In this document: positions 24,113 to 35,330 of the stretch, piece after piece
How positions within the stretch are numbered: the first letter of the stretch is position 1
Layout: each line of letters opens with the position of its first letter
From: Rostrohypoxylon terebratum
Taxonomy: Eukaryota > Ascomycota > Sordariomycetes > Xylariales > Hypoxylaceae
Assembly: GCA_022497145.1 (NCBI GenBank)
Contig: MU385855.1
Location: 558,001 to 622,000 of the forward strand
DNA length: 64,000 bases
Direction: 5' to 3'
Made by a program: the position numbers and the translations under genes
The notes under the pieces: model-generated
Seen by the model: only the letters and a program-made list of their open reading frames with translations
Database searches by the model: none
Told to the model about the DNA's origin: nothing

Positions 24113-25099
24113 TCACAACGAATTCTCCACCTCCATCACATCCCGTATGCCCTCCGCGATAGACTGCACCTTGGCCTTCTCAAGACGCTTAAGCGGGCGT
24201 CGAGGGTAACCACCATATCCAAAGTAGCTCTGGATTGCTTGTTTGGTACCAGCAATTGCCGCCTTGGTCAAGAACCAGTCACCTCGTGAGAGGACCTTTT
24301 GCAGTGCGATCGCTTCCTCCGTTTTTCCTTCGGAGTATAGGTTCCATACCTTTACACAGACCTTAGGCATGACATTTGCGCCGCCTGCGATAATTCCGCT
24401 TCCTCCAGACACGAGCGTTTGGACTGTGAAGTCGCATATGCCACCGAACGCCATATATCCGCTACCTTCCGAGAATGGTGTTTTTGCGTTGGTAGCGAGT
24501 GCTACGCGAGTGAGTTTGCCGGTACTTCCGCATGTGAACTTGGTTCCGACGATGTTTGGGTGTTCGGCAAGTTTAATGATGAGGTCCGAGTCCATATCAA
24601 TGCCGGCAACGGCGCCGGGGTAATTGTATAAGACGATTGGGAGTGGACTCTCGTCCGCCAGAGCGGTATAGTAACCAACTATAGCCTCCTCGTCCATCTG
24701 AGGGCGGAAATAACTTGGGGGCAGGATCAAAACATAATCGCCGCCAGCTGCTGCGCACATCTTGCTGAGTTCGATGGTTCCCTTCACGCTTCCCTCCGTA
24801 GCACCAACGATTATAGGTGTGGTAGTGAAACCTGCAACGTCCAAGGCTTCTCTGGTAGCACGTGTCACTGCTACCTTCTCCTCGCGTGTGCAGTGAACAG
24901 CCTCTCCGTTGGATCCCATAGTGACTAGGCCGGCCAGTCCGGCTTTAGCCAGTCGCTCGGCATGCTTCTTGATGGTGGGTATGTCGATTTCCTCGGTTTC
25001 GGGGTCGAAAAAGGTCATGGTGGGAGCGTAGATGCCACATGGTAATGGTCGCCTCGCGGTCGTATGACCATTGGTCGCGCTGCTGCTTGGGACGGTCAT
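24113..25099 (-). CDS. gaaC: 2-keto-3-deoxy-L-galactonate aldolase, DapA/DHDPS family
   Basis: A class I aldolase of the dihydrodipicolinate synthase superfamily. In the fungal galacturonate pathway GaaC/Lga1 cleaves 2-keto-3-deoxy-L-galactonate to pyruvate and L-glyceraldehyde in the cytosol. A single exon gives 328 aa, normal for the family. Visible motifs are GSNGEAVHC (about 62-70, the substrate carboxylate loop), YNYPG (158-162, catalytic Tyr) and GTKFTCG with the Schiff-base Lys about 187. The family also contains HOGA-like and other keto-acid aldolases. I chose GaaC because a GaaA-type reductase is transcribed divergently 3.1 kb away, as gaaA and gaaC are paired in Aspergillus niger. 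Enzyme class is secure, substrate inferred from context. Confidence 0.88.
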   Translation of the reverse strand: MTVPSSSATNGHTTARRPLPCGIYAPTMTFFDPETEEIDIPTIKKHAERLAKAGLAGLVTMGSNGEAVHCTREEKVAVTRATREALDVAGFTTTPIIVGATEGSVKGTIELSKMCAAAGGDYVLILPPSYFRPQMDEEAIVGYYTALADESPLPIVLYNYPGAVAGIDMDSDLIIKLAEHPNIVGTKFTCGSTGKLTRVALATNAKTPFSEGSGYMAFGGICDFTVQTLVSGGSGIIAGGANVMPKVCVKVWNLYSEGKTEEAIALQKVLSRGDWFLTKAAIAGTKQAIQSYFGYGGYPRRPLKRLEKAKVQSIAEGIRDVMEVENSL

Positions 25100-25523
25100 T
25101 GTTGTTGACCGAGTGGCGATAAGTTAAGATTGGGAGCAGTGAGGATGTCGCTATATAGCCTGCGGGGCGATATATACCGAGGTATAGATGATAGTTGGGG
25201 CAAGGAGATAAGCATGAAAAGGGACGCCTAGAAAAGGGGAAAGTGAGGCAAAGAAAAGAGGGCTTGTAGCAATACTTATAGAATTCAAGTAAATATTCAA
25301 TAGATAGAAATATAATGTTTTCTTTTCATAACATAATACCTTTTCTACTCTATGCTGCATGCAATGTCTTGTGGGGTGTGGGTCAGCAGCGTAGAGAATA
25401 GTTCCATCTTACTAGCTCCTAACCTAGGTAATGTTTTACTCATAGCTCGTAGGGACATTGGTCCGAAGGAGGCAACATTGGTCGCGTCCCTGGACCCGAA
25501 AACGCCCCTAATGAAAAGAGCTA
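25100..25523. promoter_or_regulatory. Upstream region of gaaC-like gene
   Basis: Leader and promoter side of the aldolase gene. ATTGGTC occurs three times (near 25068, 25457 and 25479). No gene recognised. Confidence 0.4.
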
Positions 25524-26117
25524 ATGGAAACGGATTGGTACGGAATCGCATGGGACTCTTCTTCTAAGAGCTCTAAATTCACATGGCCAGGCATAGATGA
25601 GCCGAAATTCTTAAAGTCCCTAGGACAATCGGGCAATTTGCATCTCGGACCTATACCCAGGCAATATATCGTAAATAGATTCATGGGAGTCACGCAGGCA
25701 GTCCGAAATACCAAATTCCACAGGACGTGGTGTTAAAACCCATCGGGCTCCTGTACGGGAAACTCGTTGCGTTTCGGCCGCGTGGCCGAAAAGCCACAAC
25801 TGAGAGCTTGGGAAAAAGCAAGGGTCAAGAGACGGTTGTATGTGCCCTTTAAAGAGAATGCACACCTCATTCGGCAGCTGCTCATGCAAAGAATAAGTTG
25901 AGACACCCGTAAATTCACGTTGAGCCAGGAAGTTGCGGTGGCATTTGCAACGGCACTGCGATTGGCCAGACCCGAGCAGAATCCCCGGGTGGGCTCAGAA
26001 ACTGGGCTGATGGAAATCGGGGGGGATCTGCAAGAGTCGATCAGGAGTCGGCTGAAGTTGAGGGTGTTAGACGAAGGAACTCTGTCGTCACCGAAGCACA
26101 TAAGATGGGTAATCTAG
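25524..26117 (+). pseudogene. Decayed gene with in-frame stops, family not recognised
   Basis: A single plus-strand frame of 198 codons (the terminal stop included) is protein-like but interrupted by TAA at 25734 and TGA near 25899, ending in TAG at 26115-26117. Readable pieces include ETDWYGIAWD, RAWEKARVKRRLYVPFKENA and SQEVAVAFATALRLARPEQN. The three stops would be CAA, CGA and CAG before C-to-T change, a pattern expected from RIP or cytosine deamination. No splice sites were found that would remove the stops cleanly. It lies between gaaC and gaaA, which are adjacent in A. niger. The family is unknown. Confidence 0.5.
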
Positions 26118-26667
26118 AAAGTCGAAGAAGCCGTGCCTTGCGCGCCGAAAAGATTTATGGCGGCTGATGAGTTGTCGAGGTGACTGTGGACGTGCTGGTG
26201 AAGCGGATGAAGTTGGTAAAGACGTCATTCCCATCGACCAAATCGTCTTGTGACCCTCCAAAAAGAAGCATCGGGAACCGAGAGTCTTTTTTGGAGACGA
26301 CAACGACTGGAAGAGAGTTAAGGTATGCCGTCCACTTGGTAGGACCAAAGGTCTATTGGAGGGTCACCTTAGGCGGGGGTTAAGGAATATGGTTTCCCTA
26401 GGTTAGGGTGAAGGGTTATCGCAATTTGTGGAGTGGACGAAGCTGTCTCTGGATCTAGGGCGTGGACGGGTTTGGATAAGTTCCTGGGAGAGGTACTCTT
26501 GTACATAGAGTACGACTAACATTGGGTAGCCCTGGAGACCTGTAGGGAGACGGGTTGTACAGTACAATGACCCCCTCGAATCCCCCGTCGACCCCCCCTC
26601 GAATTAGGGGCGATTAGGCTCTGATTAACACCCATAGATGTGGTATGAGGTAGGTAGTACCTCTCTG

Positions 26668-26674
26668 TTGGTGG
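26668..26674. promoter_or_regulatory. CCNCCAA-type site (reverse TTGGTGG)
   Basis: Matches the galacturonate-responsive core CCNCCAA reported for the GaaR regulator in Botrytis. Its flanks match the Aspergillus element TYNATTGGTGGA at 10 of 12 positions. Such a short core also occurs by chance. Confidence 0.2.
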
Positions 26675-27068
26675 GTGACAGTAATAATAGATACAATAAT
26701 GGATGTTATGCCTGTTAGACAAACTAGCAGTGCGCATATAATCATATAATCAACTGCTGATTTTTGATTTTTGTACTGTAGTAAATTTCTGGACCTCTGG
26801 GCAGCTCTGGGGTAGCGGCCTACATGTAGTCAGTCGATTTCGCTTCGTCTGCAGGCCAGGCCAGATGGGGCATAGACCTTACGGAAGAATGATACTACAA
26901 GTTTTTCCTCCAGTGAAGAAGCAGAAGAAGGCTTCGACGTAGCCAAGACCCACGCTAGAAGACTTCTATCGCTTTCCCAGGTCTTGATTAACCCTCATCA
27001 CACTCGTCATAGAAGGGGATGCAACGCTGCGTACCTTTTCTCTTTCTCTTTAGATATCGTTAAATCAG

Positions 27069-27075
27069 CCACCAA
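27069..27075. promoter_or_regulatory. CCNCCAA-type site (CCACCAA)
   Basis: A second match to the GaaR-type core, on the plus strand 1.16 kb upstream of the gaaA start. Two matches in 3.1 kb is not clearly above chance. Confidence 0.15.
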
Positions 27076-27885
27076 GAGAATGGTTCAAAAAATGCGTGCT
27101 CCGTTGTATTTAACCGGATGGCATTGCAGTGATACCTTTAGCTCTTTTGACCTTCCTATTCTTAACGATGGTTGGCTTCGTTTTGATTTTGTATTGTATC
27201 TCAGCAATTGGAAAAATGAGGATGAATGGGTTCAAGGTTCAGGACCTCGGAAGAAATTGCCCAGGCTGCCAGGCCCCAGGTGTACTCAAGTCTCAGACTC
27301 TCAGAGGTACTTTACTACTTCCAAGGGACCCTTGATAGCCCGATAACCGGCTCATCCTAAAATTAAGGTGGGCTGGCAAGCGCGGGGCAATCAACTCCCA
27401 GATGTTCATCAGCAAAGCAAAGCTCCCGATCGGTGGGGCCCAGCTATCGCACGTAGTAGGTGGGGGCGGGGTAGCTCGCGCACGTAGTAATAAAACCCGA
27501 CAGTCGAAACTTGAGTCTTGGGGTAGCAGGCGGGAATTCGAATCAGATTCCTAGAGTTAGAGTTAGAGTTAGGTAGTTTCTCTTTCCTTTCTTACCTCCC
27601 CCAGGGACATGCCTGTACTGCAATGAGGATGAATTTTGGAATATGCTTTGTTTAATGTTCTCATATTCTTCACTGTCCATACTGCGACAATTTCTCCTCG
27701 GTCAAGTTCCGAAATTGTGCAAATAACCCGTCCGTACACCAAGGCTTCGTTTGCCGTCTTTTTGAAGCTTTTCATATTTTCCGGGTCTCTTCATGTCGCA
27801 TACCTGTATTCTCAAAGAATCTTATGCTTCCCGAATGCTCGAATGAAACTTTAGTGATTGATATTAAACATGCTTCAAAAATACA

Positions 27886-27898
27886 CCTAGGTCCTAGG
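27886..27898. repeat. CCTAGGTCCTAGG dispersed palindromic repeat
   Basis: Copy of the dispersed motif, 335 bp before the gaaA start. Confidence 0.85.
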
Positions 27899-28190
27899 TA
27901 TTTATGTATTGTACAAGCAGGGAGTACATACCTAGTAATGGTGTGCTAGCTTCAACTAGCTTCATCTCCCCGTCGTTGACAGACCAAGTCTGGAGATTTC
28001 TCCAATTGCCCCTCAATTCTTCCGTCTATAAACGGCGCGTATCCAAGTTGAGGTAGGTCGGGGTAAATAGCTTAAGCTTAACAACCTTGGAAGATACCAA
28101 ACCTATAAGGATACATGTGAAGGGAAAAAAAAAACATAGTAACTAGTCTCTTCTACTTCTCATCTATATTCTAAGATTTGGTAAAATTGC

Positions 28191-28200
28191 TATATATTTA
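28191..28200 (+). promoter_or_regulatory. TATA-like element before gaaA
   Basis: TATATATTTA lies 33-42 nt before the start codon, so it would imply a very short leader if used. Speculative. Confidence 0.25.
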
Positions 28201-28232
28201 TTTGGCTGTTACGAAGTAGAAAAATCACCAAA

Positions 28233-29724
28233 ATGGCAACAGAAGCTACCAAGTCCGTCGTCGTCCCGACGACTTCCCCCTCCCCATTGAATGTTCTGAT
28301 GGTCTGTTTTCCCACGAAATTCCTTAAGTGGATTGTCTCTAGAAACTGACACCGTAAAAGGTTGGGACGGGAGAGTATACTACCGGTTTTGTTGGAGGTG
28401 GCGCTTCCGGGTCGGATAAGAAAGTAGGAGTCGTTGGCCTATCTCTTTTCGATCTTCGAAGGAGAGGCAAGGTGGATAAATTGAGCATGGTCGGCACAAA
28501 TGGATCTAAGTTTCCAGCCATCAGTGAGTTTACCCCTGAAAGCCTCATAGGAAAATGAAGGACGTGAAGGATGTGGGTTGACATGAGCAGGACAACATCT
28601 TGACACAAACATCTCCAAGTTCTACAATGGCTTGGACTGCTCCTTCGACTCATACCCCGCGAATGATGTCAAGGACCCCGGCGCATACAAAACCGCCATT
28701 GATGCCTTGAAACCTGGCGACGCCATTACCATCTTCACTCCCGACACCACCCACTACCCTATAGCACTGTATGCGATTGAGCGTGGAATACATGTTCTGA
28801 TAACCAAACCCGCTGTAAAAACTGTGGAGCATCACCAAGCGCTCATCGAAGCCGCGAAGAAACACAATGTTTACGTGTACATCGAGCACCATAAGCGCTA
28901 CGACCCTGCGTATGCCGACGCCAGGTTCAAGGCCCAGAAGCTGGGCGATTTCAACTACTTCTATAGTTACATGTCTCAGCCCAAATTCCAGCTGGAGACC
29001 TTTAAGGCATGGGCTGGAATCGACTCCGACATCTCGTACTACCTGAACAGCCACCACATCGACATCTGCGACTCGATGGTGTCGCAGCTAGGCTTCCTTC
29101 CCGTCAAGGTATCGGCTTCGGCGGCGAAAGGTATCGCTACCTCTCTCGGATGCAATGAAGCGACAGAAGATACCATCACCGTGATGGTAACCTGGCAGAA
29201 GAAAGGTGACCCAAGTAAAATTGCTACAGGCGTATACACGGCATCGTGGACGGCTCCTCAAAAGGCCGGCGTGCATTCTAATCAATACTTCCACTACAGT
29301 ACGTACATCTGAAAGCCCCTATCCCTAAGTGGATTTTTTATTTACACCAAATTGCTGACTTGTCGAAGTGGCTTCCGGTGGAGAAGTCCGAATCAACCAG
29401 GCCAAGCGAGGGTATGACGTTGCCGAGGACGCCGCAGGCCAACTCGTGTGGTACAACCCATTCTACATGAAATACGCCCCAGACGAAGAGGGCAACTTTA
29501 GTGGCCAAACGGGCTACGGTTATATCTCATTCGAAAAGTTCGTGGACGGATGCCGAGCAGTCAACTCAGGGGCGCTCAAACCCGCCGACCTTGATGCGAG
29601 AGGGCTTCCTACGCTGAACAACACGATAGCGACGACTGCTATTCTTGAGGCTGGCCGACGAAGTATAGACGAAAACAGGGAGATCAAGATTGAGATTTCT
29701 AATGGGATTTGGAAGCTAGTGTAG
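28233..29724 (+). CDS. gaaA: D-galacturonate reductase, Gfo/Idh/MocA family
   Basis: Reduces D-galacturonate to L-galactonate with NAD(P)H, the first step of fungal pectin-sugar catabolism. Four exons (28233-28301, 28361-28523, 28591-29298, 29369-29724) give 431 aa. Introns are 59, 67 and 70 bp; the first has an unusual GTCTGT donor, with ACTGAC branch and AAAAG acceptor. Splicing restores LNVLMVGTGEYTTGF (residues 19-33), the Rossmann nucleotide site. ITKPAV (K150) is the Gfo/Idh/MocA catalytic-lysine motif. EHHKRYDP (176-183) and YYLNSHHIDICDSM match the GaaA group as I know it. The context reads CACCAAAATGG at the start. Divergent from the GaaC-like aldolase, supporting a shared function. 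Another sugar-acid oxidoreductase is the alternative. Confidence 0.9.
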
Positions 29725-30347
29725 ATTATGGACAGATAGTCGAAGGCCACAGCTTAGAGCCCTGGGTCTAACGAATAAGGTTATTATGTCGTGAATGAAC
29801 ACAATGAACACCACCTGTAAAACAATACGGAAGTAGCTCTACCAAAACATCCAGAACTTCAACTTCGAGAAATTCGATATAGTATTCTTGTCCATTTTTC
29901 ACTAAGGTACTAAGCACACTCCAGGAAGATATGAAGAAAATTTATTACTTACATCGCCGAAGCTGAGTGGCAGCTGGAGGTTTTAAACAATTTTCTGTCG
30001 GAATGCGAGAGCTTTTGATGCTGACCGCGACACACTGTCTATTTGACCTTGCTAAAGTCGAATTCAGGACAGAAGCACCACATCGCCAAAAAAAAAAAAA
30101 AAACGTGGCTTGCTTGTGTTCAAGAACGTCTCATCCGTGGATTCTTCCAACGAAGGGCACTTCCGAAGCATTTCCCCGGCCTCATCCGACTTTCCTATGC
30201 GTAACAGAAAACTTAACATATTGCTGTATAGGTTTCCATCGCACAGGTAGCGATGACCGTGCAACAAGCAAGCACATACCTACCTACCTAGTAGGTGATA
30301 CTTTTTTTTGTGCTTCAATTGATAAAGTCCAACGTCCCTTTCTCTAA
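29725..30347. other. Intergenic between convergent gaaA and dpp3
   Basis: About 620 bp with a poly-A run at 30090-30104 and ACCTACCTACC repeats near 30279. No gene recognised. Confidence 0.55.
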
Positions 30348-32760
30348 TCAAACTCTACGTTCATACCAGCTCTGAATGATTCCATATATGGTAGCATCAT
30401 ATTCTTTCACCTTGACCGTCTCACCATCGATGAATGTGTTGGTCTGTACATTCAATAGCGGAGGCGGTTTGTTTTCAATGACAGTCTGTCGCCACCTTAG
30501 ACATTCCTCGTCCACATGAGAAAGGTCTTCGTAGTACTCCTTACACTTCTCAACATCGGCAGTACAGCGATACATGTGAAGGCGTAATAACATCTCACCA
30601 AGAGCCTTCTTTCCATACCTCCTTATTTTTGATCTATCGACACGAACACTAAGTTTCTTGGCATCGAAGTCGTGGTGAATTTGAATGCACCCATGGCCAT
30701 TTCGAAGTAAACATTTAAGCATGGAAAAATGAGCCTATAGTCCATTAGCGAACTTCTGACTTGACATCTAGACAAGCGCCGTACCCTGCTGTGAGCTTGT
30801 CCCCATTTCTACGACATACTGTTAGCAAGGGTCCATTAAACCGAGTTGCTAACTCACCAATCCGTCAACATTGTAGTTTGAGAGAGCTCGAAGACCGTCG
30901 ACCCCTAGTTGCTGATAGAGATTGTACGTCACTTCTATGTGTTAGCGCCGAACCTAGAGTTTTCAATATATGAATACTAACAATCGCTGGCTCGAATGTC
31001 TGATTCATCAGTGAACCCGAAGAGAGCCAACAACTCTACATCATCCATAAGATATGCCCCTACCAGTTCGGCCCTACATTCGTCAAGCGTCGTTGCCAAA
31101 TCCCCGAACTCGCCAGTCCAGGTCTGGCCTGGCTTATACCAAGACTTGATAGGCTCCCCGTCGAGTGGATTGATCGGAGGATTCGCTAGATCAAAGTTGA
31201 ATTTACCAGCGGGTTCCTCGACCATCATCTTGCCGGTACCGTGGCCTAACAGTTCATGCAGAACAACCCACCAATGATATGCAGGGTACTTGTGTTTTTT
31301 GAACGCTTCCATCTCAGATTCCTCGATGAAGGGCCACTGGATTGCGGTACTTTCTGCTGTCATACGATTCGCAATGATTACGTTCTTGAATCCCACGTCT
31401 TGGCGGATATCATTGTACTAAAAGCCCCTCAATCAATATGTAGATGGCTGGGGAATATTTCGAGGCATACTCACATTTGGGAGATTTATCCCGGGAAATA
31501 TTATGCTAGAACAATAGGCCAAGGCTTTCATCATCAGCTTCTAGCATCATAAAAATCTTGACTAGACACGCACAGTGAATGCTAGAGAAGTTGGGTGGCT
31601 CAAATAGCGATTTCTCGAAAACCCCTTTACCGTTGTTTTCGGGCGTGGCCCAAGGCAGTCTCCGGATAAACCTGTCAGAGTTACCAACTAATCTTGACAA
31701 TAGCTTCGTTTCTTCAGCATCGGCAATGGCGACCAAGCCTTCAAATTCAGCACGAATACCGGCCGGGTCTCTATATGGCTCTACGAAACCGAAGATATTC
31801 TCAACCTTCGGTGCCTTGTCAGTGATCCACGTCCGTTGAGAGTCGCGGTACACATGGAGACTTCCGGTTCGAAAACTCTCGATGTATTGATTAATGAACT
31901 CTCTCTGAGTTTCATTTGCGGCAAACGTAGCAGCTCTAGATAAATGTTTGCAAACCTTTTCTAGATCTTCAGCGTGATCCCCTTGTACCAAACTGACTTT
32001 GGCAGTCGAGCCTGGGATATTCAGAGGTATTACAGCCTCTGACTTCACAACTGAGGCTTGGAGGATTTCAAATGCGTTCTCTCTGGTCTTTCGAATTCTG
32101 GTATTCTCGGGTAGAATAGAATGTGCTCCCATGTGCCTAGAAGCAAGGGAAATTTCTTCCCGTTTGATGGGTTCCCCAAGATAATAGGAACTTTGAGCGA
32201 CTGGTCCGGGATAGCCAAGGGTGAAGGGCGGTATCGACATGAGAGAATGTTGGATTTCTATGTAGAGATCCCTGAGCTTTTGTGATCGAGCAGCAAGCTT
32301 TTCCAATGAGTGAGGACTCATCTGCGGAATGAATTTCTGGTCTCCTGAACCCTTCCAGGGGTTAGCCCTCAATTTATTGAAGATCTCATAATTACTTAGG
32401 TACGTACGTAATAATTCCCGATGTTGGACAAGAAAGTGGCAGCATATCTGAGAAACTGTCCAAGATCTTCCCCAGTGATCCCCTCACTCATAGGAATCTG
32501 CTCCCAATTGCCATGGCATGATTCATAGAGCTCCAGTATGAAGTCAAAGATCGATATAGACTCCGGTGAGACTTGACGAAGGATTATCCTCGTGCCAGAC
32601 CATGCGGCTCTAATGCCAACGGTTAACTGTAGATTAGAACAGAGTTGGCAGTTCCAACCAACCTTGATAGGAAGTGAGCATATCGCTTTTCTTGCTCCGA
32701 GAGGCGGTCGAACAACGGAGCAATGCCCAACTTGTATATTTGCACTGGTGGTGTTGACAT
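30348..32760 (-). CDS. dpp3: Dipeptidyl peptidase III (zinc aminopeptidase M49)
   Basis: A cytosolic zinc exopeptidase removing dipeptides from the N-terminus of short peptides. Eight exons: 32663-32760, 32408-32609, 31574-32351, 31475-31524, 30982-31417, 30858-30931, 30785-30808 and 30348-30734. Introns are 49-57 bp with GT-AG ends. The product is 682 aa, near the family norm of about 700. The zinc site HELLGH is at about 430-435, and the second-ligand segment reads DECRAE where most family members have EECRAE; the ligand Glu (second position) is kept. Other M49 features are GYPGPVAQSSYYLG, FPGINLPNYNDIRQ across two splice sites, AHSRAHF and RLHMYRCTADVE. The start at 32760 gives MSTPPVQIYKLGIAPLFDRL, a good N-terminus. 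Exon 7 is only 24 nt. The breaks in the raw frames are introns, not mutations. Confidence 0.94.
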
Positions 32761-35330
32761 GTTTCACCCATTTGTATGTTTATTGGGATATGTCTGGGGA
32801 AATCTCTAAGATGTATGGTTCAAGAGCGGGGTTGAGTGAGCATGTTCATACAATTACCTGCACCAACTACCATCCTTGATAACAGGCCAATGTAGCAGGT
32901 TGATAAGGCGATGTTCCAGTAAGTCCTAAGTCTAGGTACCTATACTAGGTACCTACTACTTTGACTTTATGAAAATATATGATATGGATTATAGAATTCC
33001 AAGGTTCCTTGTCACGGAAGTATAATAATTGTAGCGTTTATTGGAAGTTGAGTAAAAATAGCCTGGAGGAAAATAGGGGTATGACCAAGAGCCTTATCCC
33101 GACCAGCACGGTTAGGGAAAACCGCTAAGTCCGGAGGCTTAAGCAATTGAAGCCCTGGAGTGAGCCCTGGAGCTGTGATACAGTGGCTCTTACAGAAGGG
33201 TATTTTCAATCCTACAACTTTACAGCTGTATCCCTGAAAATTTCCAAGGTTGGAAATGATCTTTCAATACCTCGCAATTACAGGTTGCCCTTCTGAGCCT
33301 ATACTTAATAAGTACGAAGGTACCTAGATAATAAGAGGTTTAATTAATACGATTCTGAATACCAAAGGTATTAATAGTAGGGTCTTCATGATCTCATGAT
33401 TATCAACATATCACATATCACAAAGGATACCTATCAAATCACATGCCTATTGGCGCCCAAACTCATAGCACACTCAATAATACACTACATTAGGTACCTA
33501 GGTCCTAGGTATATCCATGGATGTGTAATGAAATGGTATGTTCCGCGGCAATGGTCTCAAATCACACCACCCCAGCCTCCAATCCCCTCTCTAACTCACT
33601 TCCAAGGTTACCTATATAATTCCTCGTCGCCCATAGGTTTATTTGTTGAAAACGAAGACCTGGTCATGATCGACCTACTCGGTCGCAATACGCGGCCCAA
33701 TTATTATCGAGTGCTCTCGATATGCGCCGTCATGGATAATGCATGATGTATATCCTGCGCCGAGGTTTGCTCCTTACCTGCCATCAACCAGTCGCTGATC
33801 GTATGCACATCATGTGCATTCTGCATGTTTATAAGAGCCGGGACTAGGTTACTAGGTTGCTATATTTTGCCGAGGAGATTCGGGGTCGCCCGCCGAGAAC
33901 TTGGCAACTCGAGACTTTCGAATTTTATATTTGAACCGGTCGCATAACATTTAAACCGAAGGCTGCCCCTTAGAATTAGATCTTTGGGATCTTCAATAAA
34001 TGTGAGTTTCTTAATCCCTCTTCTGCCTTGAAAGGTTTGATATTAAATCCTTGACCGCGTTTACCTGCTTTTTAATACGTGTCAGACATCCGATCGCGTG
34101 CCTGACCTTTTCTCTTAGCACCTCGAGCGCTCGTGACGATGTATATAATCATCACCTTCTGGCTCAGGAGAGACCATGGGATCTCTCTTCAAAGTTTGTT
34201 CAGTAGCCAGCAAGCAATTTCTTGATTTAGCATTCTTTTTTCATATTCGTCCGATGGTTGTGTTTCGATGATCACGATGACAACGACCATATATATATCC
34301 GATCTATGATCTTCCTTTTCATGGGCGCTAACACTGCATAGATTCCGATGATGTTTGGCCTTGAATCTTAGTCTCATCTGAATCTAGACTTAGGGTCAGA
34401 TAGTTAAGATGGCGTCAAAGTTACTGGTAGGCGTAAACTTTCCATTCACTTGGATCAGGAGTTCCCGTCAATGATAGGATGACTGAAAATTGAGGATTCT
34501 GGGGAATCAAGGACGATCGACAGGGGACTGGGAAGAAACTGGGGATGTAGCTGGGGAATTTCTTTAGGCGGGGGAACTCTACGGGGAGCCTAGGAAGCTA
34601 AGGAAGCTAAGGGTGAGTCCAGTGGTCCTGGCGTGGGGCAACGACGTAAGGGGTTAGCAAAGATGCTGCGATAAGAGATAGGCGAGGCTTGCTGGGGTGA
34701 TAACGGACGGAAGAATGATGCTGCGAAAGATTTTACCAACAGCAGTAACCCGAACTGGTCAGGAACACCCGCCCACCCGACATTTGGGTCCCTTGACTTT
34801 ACGATTCGATTGGAAGGCATGCGAGTCATGGGGATATTGCGACCCTTGGTCTAACCCAGCAAAAAAGTTCAGGCGCCGTTTACAAAATTTAAATCACTCT
34901 GCGAGTCTTTTTTTTTTCTTCTTTTCTTTAATAGAAAACGTCGCAAGTCTAACAACCACCTTGGTGCGGAAAACCGCTCGTCCCGTCCCTTTTCCCTTTT
35001 CCCCTTTCCCCATACTCGCCGATCGGGAATCATTTTCCTCGTCTATGGTTTCAGTAATATTCCCCGTTTATTTTAGTCTTCCAAATTCCCTCTAGTTTCT
35101 CCGTCGACAAGATCCCGAAGTTCTCCGAGTTCACACACTACTCATTCCTGCATCGGCGCCCCATAACCGAACGATCGTGAATATTACTCAAAAAATTGGT
35201 CAATTCGGTGCGCTAATCGATAAGACGACCTTCTTGCGAGTCACAAAACCAATTCCAAGCTCCCCTTTGTCTGCGCCCTCACCATTACCGAGACGCCCAC
35301 TCTAAACGTCGCAAATCGACTACCTCAAAA
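32761..35330. other. Long divergent intergenic region between dpp3 and agc1
   Basis: About 2.6 kb with AT-rich patches, a CCTAGGTCCTAGG copy at 33497 and a T-rich tract near 34908-34930. Only short ORFs without motifs are seen. It holds the promoters of both neighbours. Confidence 0.55.
33497..33509. repeat. CCTAGGTCCTAGG dispersed palindromic repeat
   Basis: Copy of the dispersed motif, embedded in a longer TAGGTACCTAGG context. Confidence 0.85.

Larger units (their letters stand above)
26118..28232. promoter_or_regulatory. Upstream region of gaaA-like gene
   Basis: About 2.1 kb without a recognised gene. It contains a CCTAGGTCCTAGG copy at 27886, TTAGAG repeats at 27552-27575, two CCNCCAA-type sites and a TATA-like stretch just before the gaaA start. 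An open stretch at 26180-26383 may be part of the decayed gene to its left. Confidence 0.45.

Noticed and set aside
27552..27575. TTAGAG repeats resembling telomere sequence
   Set aside because: The unit is TTAGAG, not TTAGGG, only about three copies, inside a gene-flanked region.
30348..32760. Broken dpp3 reading frames as evidence of a pseudogene
   Set aside because: Seven introns with GT-AG ends remove every stop and restore a continuous M49 protein of normal length.
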